A stretch of DNA of 44,179 nucleotides from Archaeoglobales archaeon (GCA_029984855.1 JARQZL010000069.1:1-44179); one strand, 5' to 3'. Shown: positions 1 through 7,980, counted from the stretch's first letter. Notes: generated from the sequence alone by a model not told the origin. Numbers and translations: made by a program.

Positions 1-59
1 TCAATGAACGCAACACTCTCCAGCCTTGCAGTTGGACGGCTAAAGGCTATTTTAGTCAT
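1..59 (-). CDS. Start of a gene cut by the window edge; probable uroporphyrinogen-III synthase
   Basis: The bottom strand reads from an ATG at 57-59 off the left edge without a stop, giving 19 residues (MTKIAFSRPTARLESVAFI). The opening, a short beta strand followed by an S/T-R-P triplet and an amphipathic helix, resembles the N-terminus of HemD, which closes hydroxymethylbilane to uroporphyrinogen III in tetrapyrrole synthesis. A TATA-like element (TTAAAATATT on the bottom strand, 81-90) lies about 22 bases before the ATG and suits a leaderless message. With so few residues the gene is likely real but the HemD name is a guess. Confidence 0.45.
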   Translation of the reverse strand, partial: MTKIAFSRPTARLESVAFI

Positions 60-138
60 TATAATCATTATGCAACTTGTAATATTTTAATTTTTTGCTT
101 ATGATGTCTGGTACCGATTAGATCAGAATATTTGTAGG

Positions 139-1575
139 CTACACTTCCTTTAGCACACCTCCCATTAATCCGGTATAGTTCCTGAGCGGTTCTCCAATCT
201 TTAACCCCTCTCCGCTCTTCATGTGGAGCACTCTCAATGTACGCTCGTGATCACCGAACCGGTTCTTCATCACCGCTATTACCTTCAGGAGTTCCCCATT
301 CGTCTCCATGAATCTTCCGAGGATGAGATAGTCGCAGAAGTAACTTATACCGCCGCCTGTGAACTGGAAGACGTCAGTGGCCTCACTGACCTCGTACGTT
401 TGTAGCATGAAAGCTCCTCTTGCGGAAAGATACGGGCATAGCAACTGTAAAGCTCTCGTCAGCTCCTCCGAAGTTAATGCCATGCGCTGCAGGCTGTTGA
501 TGGGGTCTATAGCTACTATACTTGGATCGTATGCTTCCACATCGTTCATCACCATTCTGTAGAACCTTCCGAGGTTCATGCCATACGGGGAGATATGCCT
601 CACTATCAGCTTTGAAGGTGTGTAGTTGAAAAGCGTTCTTAATCTGTGGGCAATCACTTCTTCAGTCTCTTCGAAGGAGTAAAGTATCCCCACCTCACCT
701 CTTCCATCGTTCTCTATTAGCATCTGGAGGCACATGTTGGTCTTTCCGACACCACTCTTTCCGGCTATGAGCACGTCAGAACCCTCGTATATGCCACCGC
801 CAAGCATTGCATCGAGTTCTGGACTTCCAGTGGATACAATTCTCTGGGCTTTCTTTGCCTCCCCGACACTTAGAGGAATGATTGGATGGACGACCATTCC
901 CTGAGGTGTTATATCGAAATAATGCCTTCCGAGCCATGCGTTGCCACCCCTGTACTTCAATACATTTATGGTTCTGAAAACTTCTCCGTCGTTTCTGACG
1001 ACCCTTTCCAGAATGAACTCGCCACTGGTGAGATAGCTCACAATCTCTCTTCCCACTTCCGCCGTCAGCTCTTCCGCTATGATTGACGTTATGTTTTTCC
1101 TGTTGAGGAACTGTATTATTGAGGAGACTATCCTCCGGTATATCGATGGGTCTCTGGAAGCATCCTTTAATATACTCATTCCATCTATGAAAACTCTGCT
1201 CGCATCTTCAAGCTCCTTGAGCTTTGTTATTGACTCCACGAAGCTGTATATCTCATTAACTGAGTCGAAGCCAATGAAAAGCAGGTCTGAGGACAGTATA
1301 TCCATCTCCGATACTTTGTCTATGAGGTGAAAGTTCGGAGAATCGATGTTCCAGCCAAAGGACTCCGCTTGCATTACTATCTCTTCCTTTGGTTCATCAA
1401 AGGAGATGTAAACGACTTTTTCTCCTCTCTTAGCTCCTTCGAGCAGAAACTGCAGACCAAAAATTGTTTTTCCACTCCCAGGCCCGCCTTTGAGCAGATA
1501 AGCCCAGCCCCCCTCCAGACCACCCCTCAAAACCTCATCGAGACCCGGAACACCTGTGGATACTTTTTTGTGCAT
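139..1575 (-). CDS. Two-domain KaiC-like RecA-superfamily ATPase
   Basis: The protein has 478 residues and two tandem KaiC/RecA-type ATPase domains. The first has a Walker A GGPGSGKT at residues 30-37, an acidic pair in SFDEPKEE, and a Walker B-like VFIDG. The second half repeats the plan with GKSGVGKT, SFEETEE and VAIDP. KaiC-like proteins in archaea are ATPases or kinases tied to signalling, motility or DNA-linked processes. No circadian partner (KaiA, KaiB) is present here, so the cellular role is open. The ATG at 1575 has a good ribosome binding site (AGAGGTA, bottom strand of 1584-1590) and a TATA box further upstream. It appears to be a single-gene unit. Family assignment is firm; function is not. 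Confidence 0.9.
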   Translation of the reverse strand: MHKKVSTGVPGLDEVLRGGLEGGWAYLLKGGPGSGKTIFGLQFLLEGAKRGEKVVYISFDEPKEEIVMQAESFGWNIDSPNFHLIDKVSEMDILSSDLLFIGFDSVNEIYSFVESITKLKELEDASRVFIDGMSILKDASRDPSIYRRIVSSIIQFLNRKNITSIIAEELTAEVGREIVSYLTSGEFILERVVRNDGEVFRTINVLKYRGGNAWLGRHYFDITPQGMVVHPIIPLSVGEAKKAQRIVSTGSPELDAMLGGGIYEGSDVLIAGKSGVGKTNMCLQMLIENDGRGEVGILYSFEETEEVIAHRLRTLFNYTPSKLIVRHISPYGMNLGRFYRMVMNDVEAYDPSIVAIDPINSLQRMALTSEELTRALQLLCPYLSARGAFMLQTYEVSEATDVFQFTGGGISYFCDYLILGRFMETNGELLKVIAVMKNRFGDHERTLRVLHMKSGEGLKIGEPLRNYTGLMGGVLKEV

Positions 1576-1596
1576 GATATTTTTACCTCTTCACGT

Positions 1597-1607
1597 CTTA
1601 TAAGCTT
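1597..1607 (-). promoter_or_regulatory. TATA box of the KaiC-like gene
   Basis: The bottom strand reads AAGCTTATAAG, a good archaeal TATA box about 22-32 bases before the ATG at 1575. A Shine-Dalgarno site also lies between it and the ATG, so the leader is very short. Inferred from sequence only. Confidence 0.5.
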
Positions 1608-1671
1608 TCTCACACTTATTTGGTTATATTATCAATTTGGAAATGTAATTTTTTGCCGATAGAATAAATAT

Positions 1672-2529
1672 CTAAGAGATGTTCTCCATCTGATAGTCTC
1701 CATCGTAGGGTGTAGTTTCTTCTGTCAGCTTTACGAACACAAGCTGGAGAATTCTGGCATTTTTCTTGAGCCATATTCCATCGCTGTAAATAACTAATCC
1801 AACCTCACTTCTGCCCCTGTAGCCGGCATCCCATACTGCCGTGAGCAGATTTGCTCCACAGCGAACCAGCGAGCTCCTTGGCCTTCCGAACGCCATCAGG
1901 TCATTGCCCAGATTGACAATCTCGTTTATTCTCACTCTGTAAAAACCTTTTGGCAGAAAAATCCAGCCGTTCTCGAAGGGTATTTCTTCAATTTCCGGCA
2001 ATTGCCTTTCCATGTTATCGAAATCGAGCTTTCCCTGCCCTTTCAGCCTTGCTACGCTTTGTAACGTACAATCAAATCCATTCGGCTGCAACTGGGTTTT
2101 GAGGTCTGTGTAATTTTCTATAAGCCTGTTATCCCTTATCCTCCTTTCTATCTCCTTTTTGCTCAGAACGCTACCGTACGGCAGGTCATACACCTCCGCA
2201 TAGGGTTTTATATCGAGTACAGGTGTGTTGGGAAGCGCATCAAGCCCCCTGACCTTCAGGACATTTCCCTCAATGGAAAGCAGCCTTACTGCTGTGAGAC
2301 CTATCCTGTTTGGCCTGTTTGGGGAGCGGGTGGAAAATACGCCCCTTAAAGGACGTGTAACATCACCTTTTGGGTGCACAAGAAGTTTCTCCTCAGCAAG
2401 ATGGAGAAAGTAGAGAATCCAGAGGTACTGGCTTTTGAGACCCTTAAGTCCACCCACAAATTCGGGAAGTATTTCTATCGTGTTCTCGTCAACAACGTAT
2501 CCCACGGGTCTTACTTTCGCTTCCTCCAT
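1672..2529 (-). CDS. Fusion protein: TrmO-type tRNA methyltransferase domain + dUTPase-like domain
   Basis: This 285-residue protein has two unrelated domains. Residues 1-120 match the TrmO (YaeB/UPF0066) family, with the signature RSPNRPNRIGL at 68-78. TrmO N-methylates threonylcarbamoyl-adenosine at position 37 of tRNAs. Residues about 121-285 match the trimeric dUTPase/dCTP deaminase fold: QPNGFDCTL (149-156), RPRSSLVRCG (216-225), DAGYRG (234-239), and a C-terminal YDGDYQ (275-280). The glutamate that dCTP deaminases carry in the LEL segment after this DxGFxG-type motif seems to be replaced (RSEVGLVI), so dUTP hydrolysis is the likelier activity. No stop or frameshift separates the domains. 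It is the last gene of a four-gene operon and its start overlaps the SWIM gene by 19 bases. Confidence 0.85.
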   Translation of the reverse strand: MEEAKVRPVGYVVDENTIEILPEFVGGLKGLKSQYLWILYFLHLAEEKLLVHPKGDVTRPLRGVFSTRSPNRPNRIGLTAVRLLSIEGNVLKVRGLDALPNTPVLDIKPYAEVYDLPYGSVLSKKEIERRIRDNRLIENYTDLKTQLQPNGFDCTLQSVARLKGQGKLDFDNMERQLPEIEEIPFENGWIFLPKGFYRVRINEIVNLGNDLMAFGRPRSSLVRCGANLLTAVWDAGYRGRSEVGLVIYSDGIWLKKNARILQLVFVKLTEETTPYDGDYQMENIS

Positions 2530-2861
2530 TCTCCCACCATGTAATCGATATAATATGTATCGTATTCATCATAACAGTGCATAAGCTTTGCCGTTTTGAC
2601 GGCTATGATGTGGGCACATGGCTTTTTTGCTTTGAGGTTGAACTGGAAATCCCGACATGTACAAAAGTTGTTATCAACTATATACTCGTGTTTGCCAATT
2701 ACAACAAAGAAGTCCCTGTACTTCTTAATGTTCCTGTCTCTCAGGTAGAAAAATGCCTTCTCACCCCTCTTTCCGTATTCGAGCAGAAGTGCTTTGTAAA
2801 GCTTGTAGTCAATTTTTTTTGCAGCTTTTACAACACTTTCCGGTAGCTTAAAACTCTTCAT
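2511..2861 (-). CDS. Small SWIM-type zinc finger protein
   Basis: This 116-residue basic protein has a SWIM zinc-binding signature, CxC...CxH: C67-T-C69 and C82-A-H84, about 12 residues apart. SWIM domains bind DNA or protein and often accompany recombination factors or appear as stand-alone small archaeal proteins. The N-terminal 60 residues are helical and Lys/Arg-rich, with no known enzyme motif. The start overlaps the end of the DUF2150-like gene by 14 bases and the end overlaps the TrmO-dUTPase fusion by 19 bases, so translational coupling is likely. The domain is clear; the partner and role are unknown. Confidence 0.85.
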   Translation of the reverse strand: MKSFKLPESVVKAAKKIDYKLYKALLLEYGKRGEKAFFYLRDRNIKKYRDFFVVIGKHEYIVDNNFCTCRDFQFNLKAKKPCAHIIAVKTAKLMHCYDEYDTYYIDYMVGEWRKRK

Positions 2862-3486
2862 CTGAGGAATCTATCTCGAGGAGAAGCATCACCGTGTTTA
2901 TCGCATCAACTCCATCAATCCAGTTGAGAACCATGCCATCTTCCGGCACTTCTATGTTTTCGGGCAGCTTTTCACCCTTGAAAACCTTTGCACCCGCTCT
3001 TGCAACTGCATCGAACGCTCCCTCAAAATCACCCCTCCTCTCTTTCTCTACAGCCTCCTTTACAAGGGTCTGCACATCCTTTTTGCTGATTTTTCCCTCT
3101 ATACAGTACTTTGCTGCCCTTACAACTGTTTTAAGCCCCTCTCTCACAAACTCGAAGAAATCACTTTTTAGAGGGTCCTCGAAGTTCACCTCTGTGTTGA
3201 GTATCCCTTCCATCCCCTCCAGTTCTGAAATCGCATTCTTCTTTGTTATCTCTCTTTCCTTCACAGCCCTTATGACATTGAGACATGCAACTACGAAGTC
3301 CTCCATCATCTGGTCGAAAACTGCAAGCGAATCAGCATCGTCTAAGTCCAACTCTGCCTCCCTTATCCTGTTGACCCAGTTGTTGAACCTGGTTTCGCTG
3401 TAGTAGTTCATTGTCCCGTCATTGGCAATGGTAGTTATAATACTTTTGTTTAACTTATCATCTGCAGAGCATCCATCATCAATCAT
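2848..3486 (-). CDS. DUF2150-like conserved archaeal protein
   Basis: The reading frame gives 212 residues, acidic and mostly helical. The stretch beginning MNYYSETRFNNWVNRI resembles the archaeal DUF2150 family, which has no assigned function. Two starts are possible. The ATG at 3486 overlaps the archease stop (ATGA), typical of coupled genes. The ATG at 3411 begins exactly where family similarity seems to begin and would give 187 residues; the 25 extra N-terminal residues look unlike the rest. Neither start has a strong ribosome binding site. It sits between archease and the SWIM protein in one overlapping operon, so a link to RNA processing is possible but is only inferred. Confidence 0.75.
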   Translation of the reverse strand: MIDDGCSADDKLNKSIITTIANDGTMNYYSETRFNNWVNRIREAELDLDDADSLAVFDQMMEDFVVACLNVIRAVKEREITKKNAISELEGMEGILNTEVNFEDPLKSDFFEFVREGLKTVVRAAKYCIEGKISKKDVQTLVKEAVEKERRGDFEGAFDAVARAGAKVFKGEKLPENIEVPEDGMVLNWIDGVDAINTVMLLLEIDSSDEEF

Positions 3487-3893
3487 ATATCAACAACAAC
3501 AAACGCATGCCATTCATCGTTCCTCTCAACCTTGAAGTTATGGAGAGTTATTGCCTTTGGTTCAACTTTAACCGCTCCTGCTTTCAGCTTTCCACCGTAA
3601 AGCTTTCCTCTGGCCTTTAAAGTGCCCTCTCTTTCAATTTCCACTTCCGCTCGCAAAGCAACGAAGAATTCTGTGCCAAACAGAAAAAGTAACTCGTTCA
3701 GCCAGTGATACAGGAGCATGTCTTCAGCCTCACCTTTCACTTCTATTTCCTTCTCGAGGCCATTTTCAAGTTTTTCAGTATAAACGAACGCATCACAGAA
3801 AGCGAGCGTTGCATTCTCCATGAGTTCTTCCAGTGTTCTGCCGAAAATCTCAAAGGCTATGTCGGCTGTGTGGTCAATGAATCGATACTTCAT
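3483..3893 (-). CDS. Archease, RtcB RNA ligase cofactor
   Basis: This 136-residue protein is full length for the archease family. It begins with the signature DHTADIAF (residues 7-14), including an acidic metal-binding residue (D11), and ends with VVVDI, where the family's other conserved acidic residue lies (D135). Archease speeds guanylylation and turnover of RtcB, the GTP-dependent ligase that joins tRNA halves after intron removal. No rtcB is in this window. It is the first gene of the minus-strand operon that ends with the tRNA-modifying TrmO fusion, which makes a tRNA-maturation theme plausible. A TATA-like CTTAAATATC (bottom strand) lies about 25 bases before the ATG, suggesting a leaderless message. 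Confidence 0.92.
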   Translation of the reverse strand: MKYRFIDHTADIAFEIFGRTLEELMENATLAFCDAFVYTEKLENGLEKEIEVKGEAEDMLLYHWLNELLFLFGTEFFVALRAEVEIEREGTLKARGKLYGGKLKAGAVKVEPKAITLHNFKVERNDEWHAFVVVDI

Positions 3894-3996
3894 GTATCAG
3901 GCTCGATTTACGGATATTTAAGTTCACCCTCATATTTAAACATTAAAAATCGAAAGACTTAAAGGTTAAAAAGTAAGGCATAAAGCGGGTGAGCAG

Positions 3997-4968
3997 ATGA
4001 GGTTCGGTGTTGAGTTCGTTCCCAATGTCAAGTACTATGAGCTTGAGTACTATGCCAAACTTGCGGAGGATAACGGCTTTGGTTATATGTGGATTACCGA
4101 TCACTACAACAACAGGAATGTTTATGCAACGTTAACTCTTCTGGCAATGAGAACGCGGGAAATGAAAATTGGTGCGGGAGTGGCAAACCCGTATCTTGCC
4201 CATCCGGCCGTTATTGCATCTGCAATTGCAACAGTTAATGAGGTAAGTGGGGGAAGGGCCATACTCGGGATTGCTGCGGGGGATAAGGTAACGTTTGAAA
4301 GAATAGGTGTGAAGTGGGAGAAACCACTCAGCAGGATAAAAGAGGCAGTTGAGGTGATAAGAGCCCTACACACTGGCAAACCCCTCAGTTATGAAGGTGA
4401 ATTCTTCAACTTAAAGGGTGCGAAGCTCGATTTTAAGACGGGAAGTATACCTATATACATCGGAGCGCAGGGGCCTAAAATGCTGAAGCTTGCAGCAGAA
4501 ATAGGCGATGGTGTGCTGATAAACGCCTCTCATCCAAAGGATTTTGAGGTTGCGATGAAAAACATGGAAATCAGGGAAAATTTTGATGTTGTAGCATATG
4601 CATCGCTGAGTATTGACAAGAACAGAGAGAAAGCGAGAAATGCAGCAAAAATCGTTGTTGCTTTTATAGTTGCCGGAAGCCCGGATTTGGTTTTCGAGAG
4701 GCACGGAGTTGATACAGGTAGTGTTGAAAATGTGAGAAATGCCCTAAACAATGCATTCGCAACCGGCGACTGGAAGTCCGTCCATGAAGCGGTTACGGAC
4801 GAGATGGTGGACATTTTCTCGATAAGTGGAACACCGGATGATGTTAAGGAGAGGATAGAAGAATTAAAGAAGGTTGGGGTAACGCAGGTTGTTGCCGGAA
4901 GTCCTCTCGGGCCAGACAAGGCAAAATCCATAAAGCTGATGGGAAAGGAGATAATTCCAGAGTTTTAG
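3997..4968 (+). CDS. mer: 5,10-methylenetetrahydromethanopterin reductase (F420-dependent)
   Basis: The 323-residue protein is a bacterial-luciferase-like TIM barrel of the Mer type. The N-terminus (MRFGVEFVPNVKYYELEYYA), WITDHYNNRN, and the Gly-rich GAGVANPYLAHPAV segment are typical of this family. Mer interconverts methylene- and methyl-tetrahydromethanopterin with coenzyme F420. In Archaeoglobales it works in the oxidative direction of the C1 branch, or in the reductive acetyl-CoA pathway. The start has a ribosome binding site (GGGTGA, 3987-3992), and an AT-rich TATA-like stretch precedes it. Its stop overlaps the stop of the convergent isomerase gene. It is a stand-alone gene, not clustered with other C1 genes here. 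Confidence 0.95.
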   Translation: MRFGVEFVPNVKYYELEYYAKLAEDNGFGYMWITDHYNNRNVYATLTLLAMRTREMKIGAGVANPYLAHPAVIASAIATVNEVSGGRAILGIAAGDKVTFERIGVKWEKPLSRIKEAVEVIRALHTGKPLSYEGEFFNLKGAKLDFKTGSIPIYIGAQGPKMLKLAAEIGDGVLINASHPKDFEVAMKNMEIRENFDVVAYASLSIDKNREKARNAAKIVVAFIVAGSPDLVFERHGVDTGSVENVRNALNNAFATGDWKSVHEAVTDEMVDIFSISGTPDDVKERIEELKKVGVTQVVAGSPLGPDKAKSIKLMGKEIIPEF

Positions 4969-5909
4969 TCAAAGTGTTTTGGAGAGATCTTCAGCTCTCC
5001 CTCCTCGAACACAGCATAGCCAAGCCTCTCTTTTATTACTAAGTAAGCCATCTCCGGAGGAATCGCCCCCATCTCGGTGATTATTACGTCTATATAGTCC
5101 CTTGGCGTTACGTCGAATGCGGGGTTTCTCACATTAACACCTTTAAGCTTCAGGATTTCTTCCGGTGCAACTTCGCTCGCTTCTCTCTCTTCTATTGTGA
5201 CAAGTTCACCGAAGAGCGTCTTCGGGCTGAACTTGTAGGTTTCAGCAGCTACCATGAACGGGACTTTTGCCTCTTTCGCAGATAGGGCGATCTGGGAAGT
5301 CCCTATCTTGTTTACCAAGGCACCATTGGCAGTTATCGTGTCGGCTCCCACAACGATGCAGTCAACCTCCTTCATGAAGTATCTCGCTGCAGAGTCAACT
5401 ATCAGTGTGGCAGGAATGCCAGCTTTGCTGAGCTCTCTTACGGTCAAATGACCCTGAAGTCTGGGCCTCGATTCGGTTGCAAAAACCTCCTCAATCTTAC
5501 CCTGTCTGAATGCCTCCTTTATCACGGAAAGAGCCGCTGAAGAATTACAGTGAGTCATTACCACAGAACCTTTCCTTATCCTCCTTGCTCCTATCTCTCC
5601 TATCTTTTCATGAGCCGTTTCAACCCATCTTATGAATTCCTCGCCTCTTTTTACAGCACTCCTTCTTTTTTCTTCATCGCTTTCCCCTTCGTAGCGCATC
5701 ACGTAATTAACGGCATTATACAGGCTTACGGCTGTGGGACGGGTGTTTAAAAGAATTTCCGCAGCTCTCTTCATCTTTTCATCAAATTCGCTATCAACAG
5801 ATTCTGCGAAATTCCTTAGTGTTTCCGCAGCAAACCTTGCTATTCTCGCCGCCCCTCTTATCTCCATACTCCTTATTTTCTCTGCCGCTTCTTCGACGAT
5901 CCAGAACAT
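4965..5909 (-). CDS. Ribose-1,5-bisphosphate isomerase (eIF2B-like family)
   Basis: The 314-residue protein belongs to the eIF2B alpha/methylthioribose-1-phosphate isomerase family. THCNSS carries C121 and GADTITANG carries D190, which match the catalytic Cys/Asp pair (C133/D202) of the Thermococcus ribose-1,5-bisphosphate isomerase at a constant offset. ESRPRLQG (146-153) and NKIGT are further family marks. The enzyme makes ribulose 1,5-bisphosphate in the archaeal AMP pathway that feeds form III RuBisCO. The AMP phosphorylase and RuBisCO genes are not in the window. A strong ribosome binding site (GAGGGGG) precedes the ATG. A translation-initiation regulatory role was the older annotation and is less likely. 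Confidence 0.9.
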   Translation of the reverse strand: MFWIVEEAAEKIRSMEIRGAARIARFAAETLRNFAESVDSEFDEKMKRAAEILLNTRPTAVSLYNAVNYVMRYEGESDEEKRRSAVKRGEEFIRWVETAHEKIGEIGARRIRKGSVVMTHCNSSAALSVIKEAFRQGKIEEVFATESRPRLQGHLTVRELSKAGIPATLIVDSAARYFMKEVDCIVVGADTITANGALVNKIGTSQIALSAKEAKVPFMVAAETYKFSPKTLFGELVTIEEREASEVAPEEILKLKGVNVRNPAFDVTPRDYIDVIITEMGAIPPEMAYLVIKERLGYAVFEEGELKISPKHFD

Positions 5910-6196
5910 TTTTTACCCCCTCAATTTATATTTTTCTTACTTCTTCTTCACTTTTTTAATCTTTCCTGACTTTTTAACTCAAATGCAGTTGCCCATCTGC
6001 TTTATATACTGCTACTTTTATTTCACTTCATAGCTTTGTCATAGCTTTGTCCGATAAAATAAAATGATTAAAAATTAAAGTTTTCGTCGTTCGAAAAAAT
6101 TCTGGAAATAAATAATTACAGAATCGGTCGAATTTTATTTTAATTCGTCTAACGTCTAACCATAGATTTAAATATGTCGAATTGAAGAATAGAATC
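5910..6196. other. AT-rich intergenic region with a short tandem duplication
   Basis: No convincing gene lies in these 287 bases. The left part holds the leader of the isomerase gene, with a TATA-like element (bottom strand GTATATAAAGC near 6000-6010). An 11-base unit TCATAGCTTTG is repeated exactly in tandem at 6028-6038 and 6039-6049. Further right are a palindrome-like CGAATT...AATTCG near 6129-6148 and a doubled GTCTAAC. The right end carries TTTAAATA, a likely TATA box for the small ORF at 6197. Whether the repeats bind a regulator is not visible. Confidence 0.5.
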
Positions 6197-6376
6197 ATGG
6201 AAATGCGAGAGATGCTGGCAAGACCTAATGAACTTGAGGGGGGAAAAGAAGAGGTCGTATGGCTCATAGAAGCAAGACTGTTTTTGAAGGATAAAAGGGA
6301 AACAGAGCTTTTTGTAAAGACCCTTGAAGATAAGGGCTTTCACGTTGAAACAAAGCCTTTAATATTTGAATACTGA
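6197..6376 (+). CDS. Small hypothetical protein upstream of thiC
   Basis: This ORF gives 59 residues from the ATG at 6197; an in-frame TTG at 6182 would add five. The product has a plausible protein-like pattern: a charged N-terminus, EVVWLIEARLFLKDKRE, then TLEDKGFHVETKPLIFEY. It has no Cys and no motif I recognise. TTTAAATA about 22-29 bases upstream would give a leaderless message, which favours the ATG. It ends 85 bases before thiC and runs in the same direction, but thiC has its own TATA box. It could be a small regulator or a chance ORF. Confidence 0.5.
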   Translation: MEMREMLARPNELEGGKEEVVWLIEARLFLKDKRETELFVKTLEDKGFHVETKPLIFEY

Positions 6377-6405
6377 TAAAAATACAAAATGAAGGGGGGT
6401 CTTCC

Positions 6406-6422
6406 GCTGAGCTTGGCTTAGC
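6406..6422 (+). promoter_or_regulatory. Palindrome just upstream of the thiC TATA box
   Basis: GCTGAGC and GCTTAGC form an inverted repeat separated by TTG, with one non-matching pair. It ends about 10 bases before the TATA element, immediately upstream of where the BRE would lie. That position suits an operator or activator site. An RNA hairpin is less likely, because transcription should begin downstream near the ATG. The regulator is unknown; a thiamine-responsive repressor is one possibility. Confidence 0.4.
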
Positions 6423-6432
6423 AAGCAAAGCA

Positions 6433-6440
6433 TTTATAAT
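6433..6440 (+). promoter_or_regulatory. TATA box of thiC
   Basis: TTTATAAT lies 22-29 bases before the thiC ATG, so transcription would start at or next to the start codon. This leaves no room for a riboswitch leader. Confidence 0.55.
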
Positions 6441-6461
6441 CATACATAAACACACTGTTTC

Positions 6462-7745
6462 ATGGAAACTTTAATAGAGCAGGCAAGGAAGGGAAAATAT
6501 CCGGGCTGGATTGAGGATGTTGCCCGGTTTGAAGAAATAGATGTTAATACTCTTCTCAGGCTTATCTCCAAAGGAGAGGTGGTCATCCCCAGAAACGTGA
6601 GAAGGGAATGTGTTCCCAAGGCAATAGGTAGATTCGTGAGAACAAAAATCAATGCCAACGTCGGAACTTCAATAGATTATGTGAATGTGGATGAAGAAGT
6701 GGAGAAGGCAAAAACAGCAGAGAAGTACGGGGCAGATGCTGTAATGGATTTATCAACAGGAGGTAGCATCGACGAAATCAGGAAGAGAATAATGAGGGAA
6801 GTAAATGTGCCTTTTGGAACCGTGCCAATCTATCAGGCTGCCCGAAGTGCGGGTGTTGTTGTGGAAATGGACGAAGACGACTTCTTTAAAGCTGTAGAAA
6901 AGCAGGCAAAGGACGGCGTTGATTTCATGACAATTCATGCTGGCGTTAATTGGACGAGTGTTGAAAGGCTCAAGAGGAGCAACAGGCTGCTTGGTGTGGT
7001 CAGCAGAGGCGGGGCAATAACCATCGGCTGGATGCTCCACAACGAAAAAGAGAATCCGTACTACGAGAACTTCGACTACCTTCTCGAGATTTTGAAGGAG
7101 TATGACATAACGATTAGCCTTGGAGATGCGTTCAGGCCAGGATGCATTCACGATGCAAGCGACAGAGTGAAGTTCATGGAGTTTATAGTTCTCGGAGAGC
7201 TTGTTGAGAAGTGCAGAAATGCTGGAGTCCAGGCAATGGTTGAGGGGCCGGGACACGTGCCAGTAGATGAAATCGAGACTTCAGTTAAGGCGATGAAATA
7301 TGTAACAAGAAATGCGCCGCTTTACCTTCTTGGCCCGCTCGTTACTGACATCGCAGCTGGTTATGATCATATTGCAGCAGCGATAGGTGCTGCAGTTGCG
7401 GGAATGTATGGAGCTGACCTGATATGCTACGTAACTCCGTCAGAACATCTTGCTCTGCCGGGGGTTGATGAAGTAAAGGAAGGAGTTATAGCTGCAAAGA
7501 TTGCCGCCCATGCAGCAGACCTCGTTAAAGAGGGGCAGAGGGAGAGGGCAAGGAGCATAGACTACGAGATGTCCCTCGCAAGGAAGAACCTCGACTGGGA
7601 AAAACAATTCAGGCTTGCAATAGACCCAGATAAGGCGAGAAAGATATGGAAAAACAGAAAATCGAAGAGTGAAGCATGCAGCATGTGTGGAGATCTGTGT
7701 GCAATAAAACTCGTTAAAGAAGCTCTTGAAAAAAAGAACATCTAA
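6462..7745 (+). CDS. thiC: Phosphomethylpyrimidine synthase ThiC
   Basis: The 427-residue protein is the archaeal short form of ThiC, a radical SAM enzyme that rearranges aminoimidazole ribotide into hydroxymethylpyrimidine phosphate for thiamine. Diagnostic segments are [44 protein letters not shown] and LGPLVTDIA...YDH. The C-terminal iron-sulfur cysteines are C406, C409 and C413 in CSMCGDLC, spaced CX2CX3C, whereas bacterial ThiC has CX2CX4C (CSMCGPKFC). I believe the shorter spacing is common in archaeal ThiC but cannot verify it. The stop overlaps the stop of the convergent small gene. No thiamine riboswitch is seen upstream. Confidence 0.97.
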   Translation: METLIEQARKGKYPGWIEDVARFEEIDVNTLLRLISKGEVVIPRNVRRECVPKAIGRFVRTKINANVGTSIDYVNVDEEVEKAKTAEKYGADAVMDLSTGGSIDEIRKRIMREVNVPFGTVPIYQAARSAGVVVEMDEDDFFKAVEKQAKDGVDFMTIHAGVNWTSVERLKRSNRLLGVVSRGGAITIGWMLHNEKENPYYENFDYLLEILKEYDITISLGDAFRPGCIHDASDRVKFMEFIVLGELVEKCRNAGVQAMVEGPGHVPVDEIETSVKAMKYVTRNAPLYLLGPLVTDIAAGYDHIAAAIGAAVAGMYGADLICYVTPSEHLALPGVDEVKEGVIAAKIAAHAADLVKEGQRERARSIDYEMSLARKNLDWEKQFRLAIDPDKARKIWKNRKSKSEACSMCGDLCAIKLVKEALEKKNI

Positions 7746-7936
7746 AGCAGGTCTTTTGCTCTCTCGAGAAGATTTTCTCCCTCCTCAAATCTCTTTACAG
7801 CTTTAGCAAGCAGCTCTGAGGCTTCAGGGTTTATGTTTTTAATCTTTTCAGCCCACTCTGCATATTTTTCTGTATGTTCTCTGCTGTGCTCTATCCAGTG
7901 TTCGAGCAGATGCCTGAGCTTCTCATGTTCGGACAT
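7742..7936 (-). CDS. Small His/Glu-rich helical protein, unknown function
   Basis: The ORF encodes 64 residues: two predicted amphipathic helices and no hydrophobic core long enough for a membrane. The first helix carries five His ([18 protein letters not shown]), spaced so that several could lie on one face, which suggests metal binding. Similar short proteins occur in Archaeoglobales and methanogens, but I cannot name a family. A TATA-like element (GATATTTATATC, bottom strand near 7957-7968) sits 20-30 bases before the ATG, so it may be transcribed separately from the Mut7-C gene 44 bases upstream. It converges on thiC. Confidence 0.7.
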   Translation of the reverse strand: MSEHEKLRHLLEHWIEHSREHTEKYAEWAEKIKNINPEASELLAKAVKRFEEGENLLERAKDLL

Positions 7937-7980
7937 GAGAAACGGGCGTTATTGGCGATATAAATATCTTCCGTAGAGTG

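Noticed and set aside
6377-6461. Thiamine riboswitch before thiC
   Set aside because: The gap is only 85 bases, lacks the conserved thiamine-box sequences, and the TATA box predicts a start of transcription at the ATG.
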